Of a stretch of DNA of 64,000 nucleotides, positions 7,946 through 17,972 are shown one piece after another. Under the pieces are notes generated by a model. It had not been told where the DNA came from. It did not search any database and was given only the letters and a program-made list of their open reading frames with translations. Within the stretch, counting starts at the first letter, position 1; the number at the start of each line of letters is the position of its first letter. The stretch is from Pseudomonas fluorescens (GTDB lineage Bacteria > Pseudomonadota > Gammaproteobacteria > Pseudomonadales > Pseudomonadaceae): positions 248,001 to 312,000 of the forward strand of contig NZ_CABVHY010000002.1 in the NCBI RefSeq assembly GCF_902497875.1, in the 5' to 3' direction. The translations under genes and the position numbers were made by a program.

Positions 7946-7975
7946 CCGGATAGATTAATCTAGGCCGGTTTTTTT
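7946..7975 (+). promoter_or_regulatory. Possible attenuator hairpin in the upp leader
   Basis: CCGG at 7946 and 7965-7968 frame a perfect palindrome TAGATTAATCTA (7951-7962), followed at once by seven T residues, 24 bases before the upp start codon. It has the form of an intrinsic terminator read toward upp, so it may attenuate upp-uraA. Alternatively the palindrome is an operator between hpt and upp. Confidence 0.4.
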
Positions 7976-7999
7976 GCCCGCCGCCCGGAGCCATTCCCT

Positions 8000-8638
8000 A
8001 TGCCCATCCGTGAGATCCGCCATCCGCTGATCCGCCACAAGCTCGGCCTTATGCGCCGCGCCGACATTAGCACGAAGAACTTCCGTGAGCTCGCTCAGGA
8101 AGTCGGTGCCCTGCTCACCTACGAGGCAACCAAAGACCTGCCGCTCGAGAGTTACGACATCGAGGGCTGGTGCGGCACGGTTTCGGTCGAAAAGATCGCT
8201 GGCAAGAAGATTACCGTGGTGCCGATCCTGCGCGCCGGTATCGGCATGCTTGAAGGTGTCCTCAGCCTGATTCCAGGGGCCAAGGTCAGCGCCGTGGGCG
8301 TGGCCCGCAACGAGGAAACCCTGGAAGCGCATACCTACCTGGAAAAACTGGTTCCGGAAATCGACGAACGCCTGGCAATGATCATCGATCCGATGCTCGC
8401 CACCGGCGGTTCGATGGTCGCGACCATTGATCTGCTGAAAAAGGCCGGCTGCAAGGATATCTGCGCCATGGTGCTGGTCGCCGCTCCCGAAGGCATCGCT
8501 GCCGTCGACAAAGCTCATCCCGACGTGACCATCTACACCGCGTCCATCGATGAGCGCCTGAATGAACACGGTTACATCATTCCTGGCCTGGGTGATGCCG
8601 GCGACAAGATTTTCGGTACCAAGCAGAAGGACGCTTGA
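8000..8638 (+). CDS. upp: Uracil phosphoribosyltransferase
   Basis: 212 residues. It makes UMP from uracil and PRPP, the key step of uracil salvage. The PRPP loop [13 protein letters not shown] lies at residues 127-139, and the uracil-binding C-terminal loop [16 protein letters not shown] is intact. The stop codon is 2 bases before the ATG of the uracil permease, so the two form a transcription unit that imports and traps uracil. A terminator-like hairpin lies in the leader. Confidence 0.97.
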   Translation: MPIREIRHPLIRHKLGLMRRADISTKNFRELAQEVGALLTYEATKDLPLESYDIEGWCGTVSVEKIAGKKITVVPILRAGIGMLEGVLSLIPGAKVSAVGVARNEETLEAHTYLEKLVPEIDERLAMIIDPMLATGGSMVATIDLLKKAGCKDICAMVLVAAPEGIAAVDKAHPDVTIYTASIDERLNEHGYIIPGLGDAGDKIFGTKQKDA

Positions 8639-8640
8639 GC

Positions 8641-9915
8641 ATGCAGGACGAGTTCAACGACCCGCTCTGGCGTACGATTTTATCGGGTGCACAGATGCTG
8701 TTCGTGGCGTTTGGCGCGTTGGTGTTGATGCCGCTGATTACCGGCCTCGACCCCAACGTCGCGCTGTTCACGGCGGGCTTGGGGACTCTGCTGTTTCAGC
8801 TGGTCACCGGGCGTCAGGTGCCGGTGTTCCTGGCGTCGAGCTTCGCCTTCATTACCCCGATCATTCTTGCCAAGGGCCAGTTTGGCCTCGCCGCGACCAT
8901 GGGCGGGGTGATGGCGGCCGGTTTCGTTTATACCTTTCTGGGGGTGGCGGTAAAGATCAAGGGCACCGGTTTCATTGACCGGCTGCTGCCTCCTGTGGTG
9001 ATTGGCCCGGTGATTATTTCCATCGGCCTGGCCATGGCGCCGATTGCCGCCAACATGGCGATGGGCAAGGCCGGCGACGGCTCTGAGCTGATCCCTTACC
9101 AGACCGCCATGCTGATCTCGATGCCGGCGCTGCTGACGACCTTGATCGTGGCCGTCTTCGGCAAAGGGATTTTCCGCCTGGTGCCGATCATTTCCGGCGT
9201 GCTGGTGGGCTTCGGCATGGCGTTCTACTTCGGCGTAGTCGATACCGCGAAGATTGCCGCTGCGCCATGGTTCGCGCTGCCGCACTTTACCGCTCCGGAG
9301 TTCAACTGGCAGGCGATTCTGTTTATCGTTCCGGTGGCGCTGGCGCCGGCCATCGAGCATATCGGCGGCGTGATCGCGGTCGGTAGCGTGACAGGTCGCG
9401 ATTATCTGAAGAAACCCGGCCTGCACCGCACCCTGTTCGGTGATGGCATCGCCACCACCGCTGCCGGATTGCTCGGCGGCCCACCCAACACTACCTATGC
9501 CGAAGTGACAGGCGCGGTGATGCTGACCAAGAACTACAACCCGAAAATCATGACCTGGGCGGCGATCTTCGCCATCAGCCTGGCGTTTGTCGGCAAGTTC
9601 GGTGCGCTGCTGCAGAGCATTCCAGTGCCAGTGATGGGCGGGATTCTCTGCCTGTTGTTCGGCTCGATCGCCGCGGTGGGGATGAACACGATGATTCGCC
9701 ACAAAATCGATCTGGGCGAAGCGCGCAACCTGGTGATTGTGTCGGTGACCCTGGTGTTCGGGATTGGCGGTGTGCTGGTGGGCACCGGAACCGGCCCGGA
9801 TGACTTCGGCCTCAAAGGCATCGCCTTGTGCGCGGTGGTGGCGATTGCGCTGAATCTGCTGTTGCCCGGCAATGACAGCTGGAAGCACAAGAAGGCGGAT
9901 GAGTCGTTGCTTTGA
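8641..9915 (+). CDS. uraA: Uracil:proton symporter (NCS2 family)
   Basis: 424 residues from ATG 8641; a TTG six bases earlier overlaps upp and is less likely. About 12-14 hydrophobic segments give the NCS2/UraA fold. Motifs include VFLASSFAFITP and ALAPAIEHIGGVIAVGSVTGRD, the conserved helix with the Glu that contacts the base and is coupled to protons, and GGPPNTTYAEVTGAV. It lies in the inner membrane and imports uracil for Upp. Confidence 0.95.
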   Translation: MQDEFNDPLWRTILSGAQMLFVAFGALVLMPLITGLDPNVALFTAGLGTLLFQLVTGRQVPVFLASSFAFITPIILAKGQFGLAATMGGVMAAGFVYTFLGVAVKIKGTGFIDRLLPPVVIGPVIISIGLAMAPIAANMAMGKAGDGSELIPYQTAMLISMPALLTTLIVAVFGKGIFRLVPIISGVLVGFGMAFYFGVVDTAKIAAAPWFALPHFTAPEFNWQAILFIVPVALAPAIEHIGGVIAVGSVTGRDYLKKPGLHRTLFGDGIATTAAGLLGGPPNTTYAEVTGAVMLTKNYNPKIMTWAAIFAISLAFVGKFGALLQSIPVPVMGGILCLLFGSIAAVGMNTMIRHKIDLGEARNLVIVSVTLVFGIGGVLVGTGTGPDDFGLKGIALCAVVAIALNLLLPGNDSWKHKKADESLL

Positions 9916-9953
9916 TGGGCTGAAGACTTGAGGTCTTTATCGACTGTCGGATA

Positions 9954-10050
9954 GCTATCGCGAGCAAGCCCGCTCCCACATTGAATATTCGGCGTACACA
10001 TAATTTGTGTTCGACCCCGATCCAATGTGGGAGCGAGCTTGCTCGCGATT
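9954..10050. repeat. REPIN, CGCGAGCAAGCCCGCTCCCACA family (inverted pair)
   Basis: Positions 9954-9983 (TATCGCGAGCAAGCCCGCTC...) and 10023-10050 (CAATGTGGGAGCGAGCTTGC...) are inverted copies around 39 bases, between the convergent ends of uraA and hemH. A lone related unit stands at 30622-30646. Confidence 0.85.
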
Positions 10051-10061
10051 GGTTCTTGAGG

Positions 10062-11084
10062 TTACAAGGCTCTCGGCGCCCGTTCGCACAGCGTATTCAA
10101 CGCCACCGCCCATTCAGGGTGGTCATTCAGACAGGGCACCAGCACCAGCTCCTCGCCCCCCGCTTCGCGGAACTGCTCACGCCCGCGATCGCCAATCTCT
10201 TCCAGCGTCTCGATGCAGTCGGCAACGAATGCCGGGCACATCACCAGAATTTTCTTCACGCCTTGGGCTGCGAGGTCTTCAAGCCGCGCTTCGGTGTAGG
10301 GTTCGATCCATTTCGCCCGGCCCAGCCGCGACTGGAACGAGACTGACCATTTATCCTCCGGCAACCCCAGGCGCTCGGCAAAGGCCCGGGCCGTGCGCAG
10401 GCACTGGCCGCGATAACAGGTCGCGAGGACCTCTGGCGATGCATCACGGCAGCAATCGCCCCCACCGTTGAAGCAATGACCGGGGTTGAGCTTTTTCAGA
10501 TGCCGCTCCGGCAGGCCATGGAAACTCAGCAGCAGGTGATCGAAATCCTGCTGCAAATGCGGCTTGGCACTGGCCACTAGCGCGTCCAGGTATTCCGGCT
10601 GGTCGTAGAACGGCTGCAGCACCGAGAACTGAATATCCAGCTGCTTTTCCCGCACCACCCGCCTGGCCTCTTCGATCACCGTGGTCACGGTGCTGTCGGC
10701 AAACTGCGGATAGAGCGGCGCCAGGGTGATGTTCTTGTGCCCTTGGGCGGCCAGCCGGGTGAGCGTCGTCTCAATCGACGGCTCGCCGTAACGCATTGCC
10801 AACTCCACCGGGCCCTGAGTCCATTGTTCGGTCATCGCCCGTTGCAGGCGCTGGCTGAGGACCACCAGCGGCGAACCCTCCTCCCACCAGATCGACGCGT
10901 AGGCGTGGGCCGACTGTTCAGGGCGCTTGATCAAAATCAGCGAGACCAGCAAACGTCGCACCGGCCATGGCAGGTCGATGACGTAAGGATCCATCAGAAA
11001 TTGATTGAGGTAGCTGCGCACATCAGCCACCGAAGTGGAGGCAGGCGAACCCAGGTTGACCAGGAGCAACGCGTGATCGGTCAT
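10062..11084 (-). CDS. hemH: Ferrochelatase
   Basis: 340 residues from ATG 11084 (AAAGGACG ahead). It inserts Fe(II) into protoporphyrin IX, the last step of heme synthesis. The active-site region [15 protein letters not shown] carries the catalytic His at residue 189; the second conserved segment [17 protein letters not shown], with the acidic residue, is also present. Cysteine-rich parts ([19 protein letters not shown]) occur in other Pseudomonas HemH proteins. The epimerase gene upstream ends 11 bases before this ATG, suggesting co-transcription. Confidence 0.95.
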   Translation of the reverse strand: MTDHALLLVNLGSPASTSVADVRSYLNQFLMDPYVIDLPWPVRRLLVSLILIKRPEQSAHAYASIWWEEGSPLVVLSQRLQRAMTEQWTQGPVELAMRYGEPSIETTLTRLAAQGHKNITLAPLYPQFADSTVTTVIEEARRVVREKQLDIQFSVLQPFYDQPEYLDALVASAKPHLQQDFDHLLLSFHGLPERHLKKLNPGHCFNGGGDCCRDASPEVLATCYRGQCLRTARAFAERLGLPEDKWSVSFQSRLGRAKWIEPYTEARLEDLAAQGVKKILVMCPAFVADCIETLEEIGDRGREQFREAGGEELVLVPCLNDHPEWAVALNTLCERAPRAL

Positions 11085-11095
11085 GCAACGTCCTT

Positions 11096-11998
11096 TCAAA
11101 GGCGGCTGGATAAATCGTCCAGTGCCGCATGTAAATCAGTGAACTGAAAAGTAAAACCCGCCGCCAACAAACGTGTCGGCGTGGCCCGCTGGCCACCCAG
11201 CAGCAACAGTGACAACTCACCCAGGCCAACCCGCAAAACCAGGGTCGGCAACGGCACTATCGCCGGCCGGTGCAACACGCTGCCCAGGGTCTTGGCAAAC
11301 TCGCGATTGCGTACCGGCTTCGGCGCGCAGGCATTATAAGGACCGCGGGCGTCTTTCTGATTCAGAAGAAAATCAATCAGGGCGATTTGATCCTTGATAT
11401 GAATCCACGGCATCCACTGCCGACCACTGCCAATAGGCCCGCCCAGCCTGAGTTTGAAGGGAATTAACAGCCGCGACAAAAAGCCGCCCTCGGCGGCCAG
11501 CACCAACCCGGTGCGAATCAGCACCACGCGGATGCCCATGGCCTCGGCGCGTTGCGCGGTTTCCTCCCAGGCAATACACAGCTGACTGGCGAAATCTTCA
11601 TTGATCGGCGGCGAGTCCTCGGTCAGCTCGCGCTCCCCACCATCGCCATACCAGCCCACCGCCGAACCGGAAATCAGTAGCTGTGGTTTTTGTTCGCGAC
11701 TTTCCAGCCAGGCAAGCAGGGTTTCAGTCAGGCTGATCCGGCTGCTCCAGAGCAACGCCTTGCGCTTGTGGGTCCAGGGCCGACTGGCAATCGGTGCACC
11801 GGCGAGGTTGATCACCGCGTCGAGCGGCTCGGCGCCAAACTCTTCGAGGCGGCCGATTCCGCGGACTTCGGCACCGCAAAGCTTTGCCACTTGGTCCGGT
11901 CGACGACTCCATACAGTCAAGCGATGACCTTGAGTCAACCAGTGTCGGCAGAGCTGACGTCCTATCAAACCAGTACCGCCGGTCAGCAATATGTGCAT
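11096..11998 (-). CDS. TIGR01777 family epimerase-like oxidoreductase (YfcH type)
   Basis: 300 residues. The N-terminus [16 protein letters not shown] is the Rossmann glycine motif of extended SDR/epimerase proteins. The rest follows the TIGR01777/YfcH pattern: [39 protein letters not shown] and a DUF1731-like C-terminus ([28 protein letters not shown]). The substrate is unknown. It lies directly upstream of hemH and divergent from the light-responsive-type promoter at 12.1 kb, so it could be driven from the same intergenic region. Confidence 0.85.
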   Translation of the reverse strand: MHILLTGGTGLIGRQLCRHWLTQGHRLTVWSRRPDQVAKLCGAEVRGIGRLEEFGAEPLDAVINLAGAPIASRPWTHKRKALLWSSRISLTETLLAWLESREQKPQLLISGSAVGWYGDGGERELTEDSPPINEDFASQLCIAWEETAQRAEAMGIRVVLIRTGLVLAAEGGFLSRLLIPFKLRLGGPIGSGRQWMPWIHIKDQIALIDFLLNQKDARGPYNACAPKPVRNREFAKTLGSVLHRPAIVPLPTLVLRVGLGELSLLLLGGQRATPTRLLAAGFTFQFTDLHAALDDLSSRL

Positions 11999-12136
11999 GA
12001 CGACTTCCTCGCGTGGCGTTTTACCCTGTCCATTAGTCTATTTTTATAAGCAGGGATCTTTTCAATTGGGCAGGCTCTATGGTTAACAATAGGACAACCT
12101 ACCGGAACAGCTTGCGAGACCGCGCACGCAAAAATC

Positions 12137-12160
12137 TATACCAAAAAACAATATTGTACA
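12137..12160. promoter_or_regulatory. Probable LitR-type operator upstream of the FAD oxidoreductase gene
   Basis: TATACC-N12-TGTACA. A possible sigma-70 promoter TTGTAC (12154-12159), 17 bases, TAGTCT (12177-12182) overlaps its right half. Another TGTACA box stands at 12182-12187. From memory, class II LitR regulators of P. putida bind T(G/A)TACA-N12-TGTACA. Confidence 0.6.
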
Positions 12161-12179
12161 GGTTTAATCCACGGCGTAG

Positions 12180-13193
<1,014 letters not shown>

Positions 13194-13316
13194 AGCGCAC
13201 CCTGCAGGAACAGCCGGGCGGCGCGTTTATTCAGAAGAAACACGCGTTATCGTTAACGCCCATCGCAAGCATGCTCGCTCCTACAGAGTTAAGCTCGCCC
13301 CCTCCTCTGAAAAACC

Positions 13317-13340
13317 TATACAAATAGTTTGACTTGTACA
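13317..13340. promoter_or_regulatory. LitR-type operator 1 upstream of the DUF523 gene
   Basis: TATACA-N12-TGTACA, exact. The N12 spacer contains the -35 element TTGACT and the right box lies in the promoter spacer, so bound protein would block RNA polymerase. Confidence 0.7.
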
Positions 13341-13356
13341 CCTTTGAATCTATGAT
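13329..13356 (+). promoter_or_regulatory. Sigma-70 promoter of the DUF523-merR-phr operon
   Basis: TTGACT (13329-13334), 16-base spacer, TATGAT (13351-13356). Flanked and overlapped by operators at 13317-13340 and 13367-13390. Confidence 0.65.
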
Positions 13357-13366
13357 GAATTAAAGT

Positions 13367-13390
13367 TGTACGGGTAAACAAATCTGTACA
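13367..13390. promoter_or_regulatory. LitR-type operator 2 upstream of the DUF523 gene
   Basis: TGTACG-N12-TGTACA, one mismatch from the pattern of operator 1, located just downstream of the -10 element. Confidence 0.65.
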
Positions 13391-13411
13391 GACCTGAATC
13401 AGAGGCCCCCC

Positions 13412-14377
13412 ATGCCCGGTAACGCTACCGCGACCCGACCGAAAATCGCTGTCAGTGCTTGCCTGATGGGTGCTGAAGTCCGTTACAACGGTGGGCACAA
13501 GCAATCGTACCTGTGCAGCCACACCCTCACGGACTATTTCGACTGCATTGCGGTCTGCCCGGAAGTCGCTATCGGCTTGGGCATTCCCCGTGAGCCAATC
13601 CGCCTGGTGGGTGATCCACAGCATCCGGATGCCGTCGGCACGGTTCATCACGAGCTCAATGTCACTCGACCCTTGGCTGATTACGCCTCAAAAATGGCCG
13701 GCGAACTGCATGACATCTGCGGCTATATCTTCATGCAGAAGTCGCCTTCCTGCGGCCTGCACCGGGTAAAGGTCTACCAGGATAACGGCATGCCGATTAA
13801 TGGTGGCAGCCGCGGGATCTATGCCCAGGCGTTCTGCGCGTTGCATCCTGACCTTCCGGTAGAAGAAGACGGCCGCCTGAATGATCCGGTACTGCGCGAA
13901 AATTTTCTGACTCGGGTTTTCGCCTATGCCGCCTGGCAGCAGTTGCTCAAGGAGGGCTTGAGCCGCCGCCGGCTGACCGAATTTCACTCGCGCTACAAAT
14001 ACCTGCTCATGGCCCATAACCCGGAGCAATACAGAGCCCTGGGCAATTTGCTCGGCAGCATGGGCAAATCCGACCCTGCCCTGCTCGGTCCTCGGTATTT
14101 CAGCGAGCTGATGGCGGCGCTAAAAAAATGCGCCACCCGCCGCACCCATACCAATGTTTTGCAACATCTCAGTGGTTACCTCAAGCAAGCCATCAGTGCC
14201 GAAGATAAGCAGGAAATGCAGCAGGTCATCAGCCAGTACCTTCGCGGCATCGTGCCGTTGGTAGTGCCCTTGACGCTGCTCAAGCACCACCTGCGCCTGC
14301 ACCCCGATCCGTATGTCGCGCAGCAGGTGTATCTGCAACCGCACCCGGAAAACCTCAGCCTGCGCAATGCGATCTAA
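13412..14377 (+). CDS. DUF523 and DUF1722 domain protein (YbgA type)
   Basis: 321 residues in two domains. The N-terminal DUF523 part (residues about 10-155) has SACLMGAEVRYNGGHK, VCPEVAIGLGIPREPIRL and KSPSCGLHRVKVY with conserved cysteines. The C-terminal DUF1722/YbgA part (about 185-305) has FHSRYKYLLMAHNPEQYRALGNLLG. The two-domain protein is often found beside photolyase genes; DUF523 has been linked with thiouracil desulfurisation, but its role here is unknown. It is first in an operon with the MerR gene 3 bases downstream, under two LitR-type operators. Confidence 0.85.
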   Translation: MPGNATATRPKIAVSACLMGAEVRYNGGHKQSYLCSHTLTDYFDCIAVCPEVAIGLGIPREPIRLVGDPQHPDAVGTVHHELNVTRPLADYASKMAGELHDICGYIFMQKSPSCGLHRVKVYQDNGMPINGGSRGIYAQAFCALHPDLPVEEDGRLNDPVLRENFLTRVFAYAAWQQLLKEGLSRRRLTEFHSRYKYLLMAHNPEQYRALGNLLGSMGKSDPALLGPRYFSELMAALKKCATRRTHTNVLQHLSGYLKQAISAEDKQEMQQVISQYLRGIVPLVVPLTLLKHHLRLHPDPYVAQQVYLQPHPENLSLRNAI

Positions 14378-14380
14378 CCC

Positions 14381-15319
14381 ATGACCAAGCCCGACACTTG
14401 CGCCAACGATGATCCCGGCGCCGACTACCAACAGGCACTGGAAGACGGCTGGCTGCCGATTCGCGAAGTCGCCCGCCAGACCGGCGTCAACGCCGTCACG
14501 CTGCGGGCCTGGGAGCGCCGCTATGGCTTGATCGTGCCGCAACGTACACCCAAAGGGCACCGCTTGTTCTCCAGCGAACATGTGCAACGTATTTTGATGA
14601 TCCTTACCTGGCTCAACCGCGGCGTTGCGGTCAGTCAGGTCAAGCACCTGCTGGATACGCCACAGGCATCCTTGCAGCCCGCCGAAAACGATTGGCAGGC
14701 CTTGCGCCGAAGCCTGCTGCAGGCGATCAGCCAGTTGGCCGAACGCCAGGTCGACGAGACCTTCAACCAGGCCATGTCCCTCTACCCGCCGCGAACCTTG
14801 TGCGAACACCTGCTGATTCCGCTGCTGGCTGACCTCGAGCAGCGCTGGCAGGGCCAGTTCGGCACGCAAATGGAACGGGTGTTTTTCTATTCCTGGCTGC
14901 GCAGCAAGTTCGGCGCAAGGATCTACCATAACAATCGCCAGTTACGCACAGCGCCGCTGCTGTTGATCAACCACTCGGGCCTGCCGCTGGAGCCCCACCT
15001 GTGGCTTACCGCCTGGCTGGTGAGCAGCGCCGATTGCCCGGTAGAAGTCTTCGACTGGCCGCTGCCCGCGGGTGAACTGGCGTTGGCCGTCGATCACCTG
15101 CAAGCCCGTGGCGTACTGCTCTATTCGAGCCACGCGATAAATGTGAGCCAACTGACGAAACTTCTGAATGGTGTCAGCTGCCCAAAAGTCATTGCCGGAC
15201 CCACGGTGCGCATCCACCACGCCGAGCTGTCCCTGAAAACAACTGAAATGGCTGATTTGTTCCTCGCCGACGACCCTTTGTCGGCTCATCAGGGATTGGT
15301 TCAATGCGGTCTGATTTAA
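14381..15319 (+). CDS. MerR-family regulator, LitR-like (class II type, no cobalamin-binding residues)
   Basis: 312 residues. The N-terminal MerR helix-turn-helix WLPIREVARQTGVNAVTLRAWERRYGLI lies at about 24-51, with the wing PQRTPKGHRLFS. The C-terminal 200 residues have the four-helix plus Rossmann layout of cobalamin-binding photoreceptors (CarH/LitR). The expected W...EH and DxHxxG signatures are absent, so B12 is unlikely to bind. In P. putida, class II LitR proteins instead work with a short LOV protein; none is in this window. It sits between DUF523 and phr genes and probably represses its own operon through the TRTACA-N12-TGTACA sites. Confidence 0.8.
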   Translation: MTKPDTCANDDPGADYQQALEDGWLPIREVARQTGVNAVTLRAWERRYGLIVPQRTPKGHRLFSSEHVQRILMILTWLNRGVAVSQVKHLLDTPQASLQPAENDWQALRRSLLQAISQLAERQVDETFNQAMSLYPPRTLCEHLLIPLLADLEQRWQGQFGTQMERVFFYSWLRSKFGARIYHNNRQLRTAPLLLINHSGLPLEPHLWLTAWLVSSADCPVEVFDWPLPAGELALAVDHLQARGVLLYSSHAINVSQLTKLLNGVSCPKVIAGPTVRIHHAELSLKTTEMADLFLADDPLSAHQGLVQCGLI

Positions 15320-15332
15320 GGTTTTTCCTGGA

Positions 15333-16784
15333 ATGACCCTGCAATTGATCTGGCTGCGTAGCGATCTGCGCGTACATGACAATACTGCCCTCTCGGCCGC
15401 CGCGGCGAGCGGCCCGACGGTAGCGGTGTACGTGCTGAGTCCCAAGCAATGGCTGGCCCACGACGACGCTCCGTGCAAAGTCGACTTCTGGCTACGTAAT
15501 CTGCGTGAGTTGAGCACAGCCCTGGGTGAACTGAATATCCCCTTGCTGATCCGCCATGCCGGCACCTGGGAACAGGTGCCGCAGGTAGTGCTCGAGGTAT
15601 GCCGGCAACACCGGATCGAAGCGGTTCATGCCAACGAGGAATACGGCGTTCATGAAAGCCTGCGTGATACGGCCGTCAATAAAGTGCTGCAAGCCCACGG
15701 CATTACCTTCCACAGTTACCTCGATCAATTGCTGTTCAAGCCCGGCAGCGTTCTGAGCAAGACCGGCAGCTATTTCCAGGTCTTCAGCCCGTTCCGTAAA
15801 GTCTGCTACGCCCGCCTGCACAGTGCGCTACCGCGATTGATCAGCGCGCCCAACACCCAGTTGCCGCCCTCCATCGGCAGCGATCCGGTTCCATCACAGG
15901 TAGAAGGTTTCGCGCCACCCGGCGAGGCGTTGCGCACACTCTGGCCTGCGGGTGAAACCGAGGCACGGCACCGTCTGGAGCGTTTTGCCGAGCAGCAGAT
16001 CGACTATTACAAAAGCGAGCGGGACTTTCCGGCCAAGCCTGGTACCAGCCAACTGTCCGCGTACCTGGCCGCCGGGGTTATTTCGCCACGCCAGTGCTTG
16101 CATGCTGCCTTGCAAAGTAACCAGGGTGAGTTTGAAAGCGGCAATGAAGGCGCCGTGAGCTGGATCAACGAACTGCTCTGGCGCGAGTTCTATAAACATA
16201 TTCTGGTGGGTTACCCAAGAGTTTCCCGGCACCGCGCATTTCGCCTGGAAACCGAAGCCCTGGCCTGGCGCCACGCCCCCGAAGAACTGGCCGCCTGGCA
16301 ACAGGGCAGGACCGGTTTGCCGATCGTCGACGCAGCCATGCGCCAATTGCTGGAAACCGGCTGGATGCACAATCGGTTGCGAATGGTCGTGGCGATGTTT
16401 CTGACCAAGAACCTGCTGATCGACTGGCGTGAAGGCGAGCGGTTCTTCATGCGCCACTTGATCGACGGCGATCTGGCGGCGAACAACGGTGGCTGGCAAT
16501 GGAGTTCGTCCACGGGTACCGATTCGGCGCCATATTTCCGCATTTTCAACCCGCTGAGCCAGTCGGAAAAGTTCGATGCTCAAGGGTTGTTCATCAAGCA
16601 CTGGTTGCCGGAACTGGCGGCTCTGAGCAATAAAGATATCCACAACCCGGCCGCCATGGGTGGATTATTCGGCGTGGCCGACTACCCACCGCCGATAGTC
16701 GACTTGAGCCAGTCTCGTCGACGGGCACTGGCCGCATTCAAGAGCCTGCCCTCGCGACAGGCCGCGGGAGCCGGGGATGAATAA
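15333..16784 (+). CDS. phrB: Deoxyribodipyrimidine photolyase (CPD photolyase)
   Basis: 483 residues. It repairs cyclobutane pyrimidine dimers with blue light. The N-terminal antenna-binding alpha/beta domain starts LIWLRSDLRVHDNTAL. The C-terminal FAD domain contains WINELLWREFYKHIL and the class I signature GLPIVDAAMRQLLETGWMHN, then WREGERFFMRHLIDGDLAANN and SSSTGTDSAPYFRIFNP. FAD-contacting and Trp-triad regions look complete. It follows the MerR gene by 13 bases and should share its light-regulated transcript. Confidence 0.96.
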   Translation: MTLQLIWLRSDLRVHDNTALSAAAASGPTVAVYVLSPKQWLAHDDAPCKVDFWLRNLRELSTALGELNIPLLIRHAGTWEQVPQVVLEVCRQHRIEAVHANEEYGVHESLRDTAVNKVLQAHGITFHSYLDQLLFKPGSVLSKTGSYFQVFSPFRKVCYARLHSALPRLISAPNTQLPPSIGSDPVPSQVEGFAPPGEALRTLWPAGETEARHRLERFAEQQIDYYKSERDFPAKPGTSQLSAYLAAGVISPRQCLHAALQSNQGEFESGNEGAVSWINELLWREFYKHILVGYPRVSRHRAFRLETEALAWRHAPEELAAWQQGRTGLPIVDAAMRQLLETGWMHNRLRMVVAMFLTKNLLIDWREGERFFMRHLIDGDLAANNGGWQWSSSTGTDSAPYFRIFNPLSQSEKFDAQGLFIKHWLPELAALSNKDIHNPAAMGGLFGVADYPPPIVDLSQSRRRALAAFKSLPSRQAAGAGDE

Positions 16785-16802
16785 TTTCAGAAGGAGAATG
16801 GG

Positions 16803-17513
16803 ATGAGTCGTACACCTCCACGCCGTATCTGGCTGACCGGTGCGGGCAGCGGAATCGGTGCCGCGCTGGCCGAGGAGCTGCTCACGTCAGGGGCGCACCT
16901 TGCTCTCAGCGCACGTGCTGTCGCGCCACTGCAAGCGTTGTCCGCGCGGTTTCCGGGCCAGGTGCTGCTGGTCCCCGGCGACCTCACCAACAGCCAGCAG
17001 GTGCGAGAGATCGGCGAACGCATCGGCGAGGCCTGGGGCTCGCTCGACAGCTTGATTCTCAATGCCGGCACCTGTGAATACGTCGATGCCAGGCAGCACG
17101 ACAGCTCAATCATCGAACACGTGGTGCGCACCAACCTGCTGGCCAGCAGTTATTGCATCGAAGCCTCCCTGCCCCTGTTGCGGGCCGGGAACACACCGCA
17201 TCTGGTGGGCATCGCCAGCTCAGTGACCTGGCTGCCGCTGCCGCGAACTGCCGACAATGGCGCTTGCAATAGCGGCCTGCGCTCAATGTTCGAATCGCTG
17301 CGCATCGATCTGGCACCACAAGGCATTGACGTCACCGTATTGAGCCCAGGCTTCGTCAATACGCCATCGATCGATGAAAATGACGTGCCCATGCCGCAGA
17401 ACTGGCCGCTGGACAAGGCCGCACGGCATGCCCTGGAGGAAATCCAGAGGCGCCCGCCGACCGTCGCTTTTGCGGCCTTGAACATGGCCGGGTTCTGGCC
17501 GCTGCCGAAGTAG
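16803..17513 (+). CDS. Short-chain dehydrogenase-like protein lacking the catalytic Tyr/Lys
   Basis: 236 residues. The cofactor motif TGAGSGIG (12-19), the LNAGT segment (86-90) and the Ser region GIASSV (136-141) are those of classical SDRs. In the active-site helix, where YxxxK is expected, the sequence is NGACN (152-156): Tyr is replaced by Asn152 and Lys by Asn156. The following SGLRSMFESLRIDLAPQGI fixes this alignment. It can hardly be a normal dehydrogenase and may be a binding or regulatory protein. The start has GGAG ahead, and it follows phrB by 18 bases in the light-response cluster. Confidence 0.8.
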   Translation: MSRTPPRRIWLTGAGSGIGAALAEELLTSGAHLALSARAVAPLQALSARFPGQVLLVPGDLTNSQQVREIGERIGEAWGSLDSLILNAGTCEYVDARQHDSSIIEHVVRTNLLASSYCIEASLPLLRAGNTPHLVGIASSVTWLPLPRTADNGACNSGLRSMFESLRIDLAPQGIDVTVLSPGFVNTPSIDENDVPMPQNWPLDKAARHALEEIQRRPPTVAFAALNMAGFWPLPK

Positions 17514-17613
17514 CCGGCCCGGGTGAAGCACTGATCGGCAAACACAAGGACGCGCCACTGCGTCCGTCAGGCCTTTCACACAACAGTGGCTCCCTGCCTT
17601 ACACTGCACGGCT

Positions 17614-17919
17614 ATGATCAATATTCCCCTCATCGAGATCGCCGAACCGGCCGTCACCTGCTCCACCTGCGCGGCCTGCTGCTGCCAACTGGAAGTCATG
17701 CTGATTACCGACACCGGCGTGCCCGAACGTTTTATCGACACGGACGATTGGGGCGGGGAAGTCATGCTGCGCCTGGATGACGGCTGGTGCGCCGCGCTGG
17801 ATCGCAACAGCATGATGTGCACCATCTACGAAAAACGCCCGCTGATCTGTCGGGAATTCGAGATGGGTGCGCCAGAATGCATCGATGAACGACAGGGGAT
17901 TTCGACGGCGTATTGCTGA
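17614..17919 (+). CDS. YkgJ family cysteine-cluster protein
   Basis: 101 residues with many cysteines: CSTCAACCCQLE (16-27), WCAALD, MCTIYEKRPLICREFE and a terminal Cys. This is the pattern of the UPF0153/YkgJ family (CxxCxxCC ... CxIYExRPxxCRxF), probable zinc or iron-sulfur binding proteins of unknown role. The C-terminus AYC ends with a cysteine. It is 100 bases from the SDR gene on the same strand, and a REP hairpin follows its stop. Confidence 0.85.
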   Translation: MINIPLIEIAEPAVTCSTCAACCCQLEVMLITDTGVPERFIDTDDWGGEVMLRLDDGWCAALDRNSMMCTIYEKRPLICREFEMGAPECIDERQGISTAYC

Positions 17920-17930
17920 GAAACATAGCA

Positions 17931-17965
17931 CCTGTGGCGAAGGAGCTTGCTCCCTCGCCACAGGT
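17931..17965. repeat. Single REP hairpin, TGTGGCGAAGGAGCTTGCTCC family
   Basis: CCTGTGGCGA-AGGAGCTTGCTCC-CTCGCCACAGG is self-complementary and may also end transcription between the convergent ykgJ-like and pagL genes. Confidence 0.8.
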
Positions 17966-17972
17966 CGCAGAC

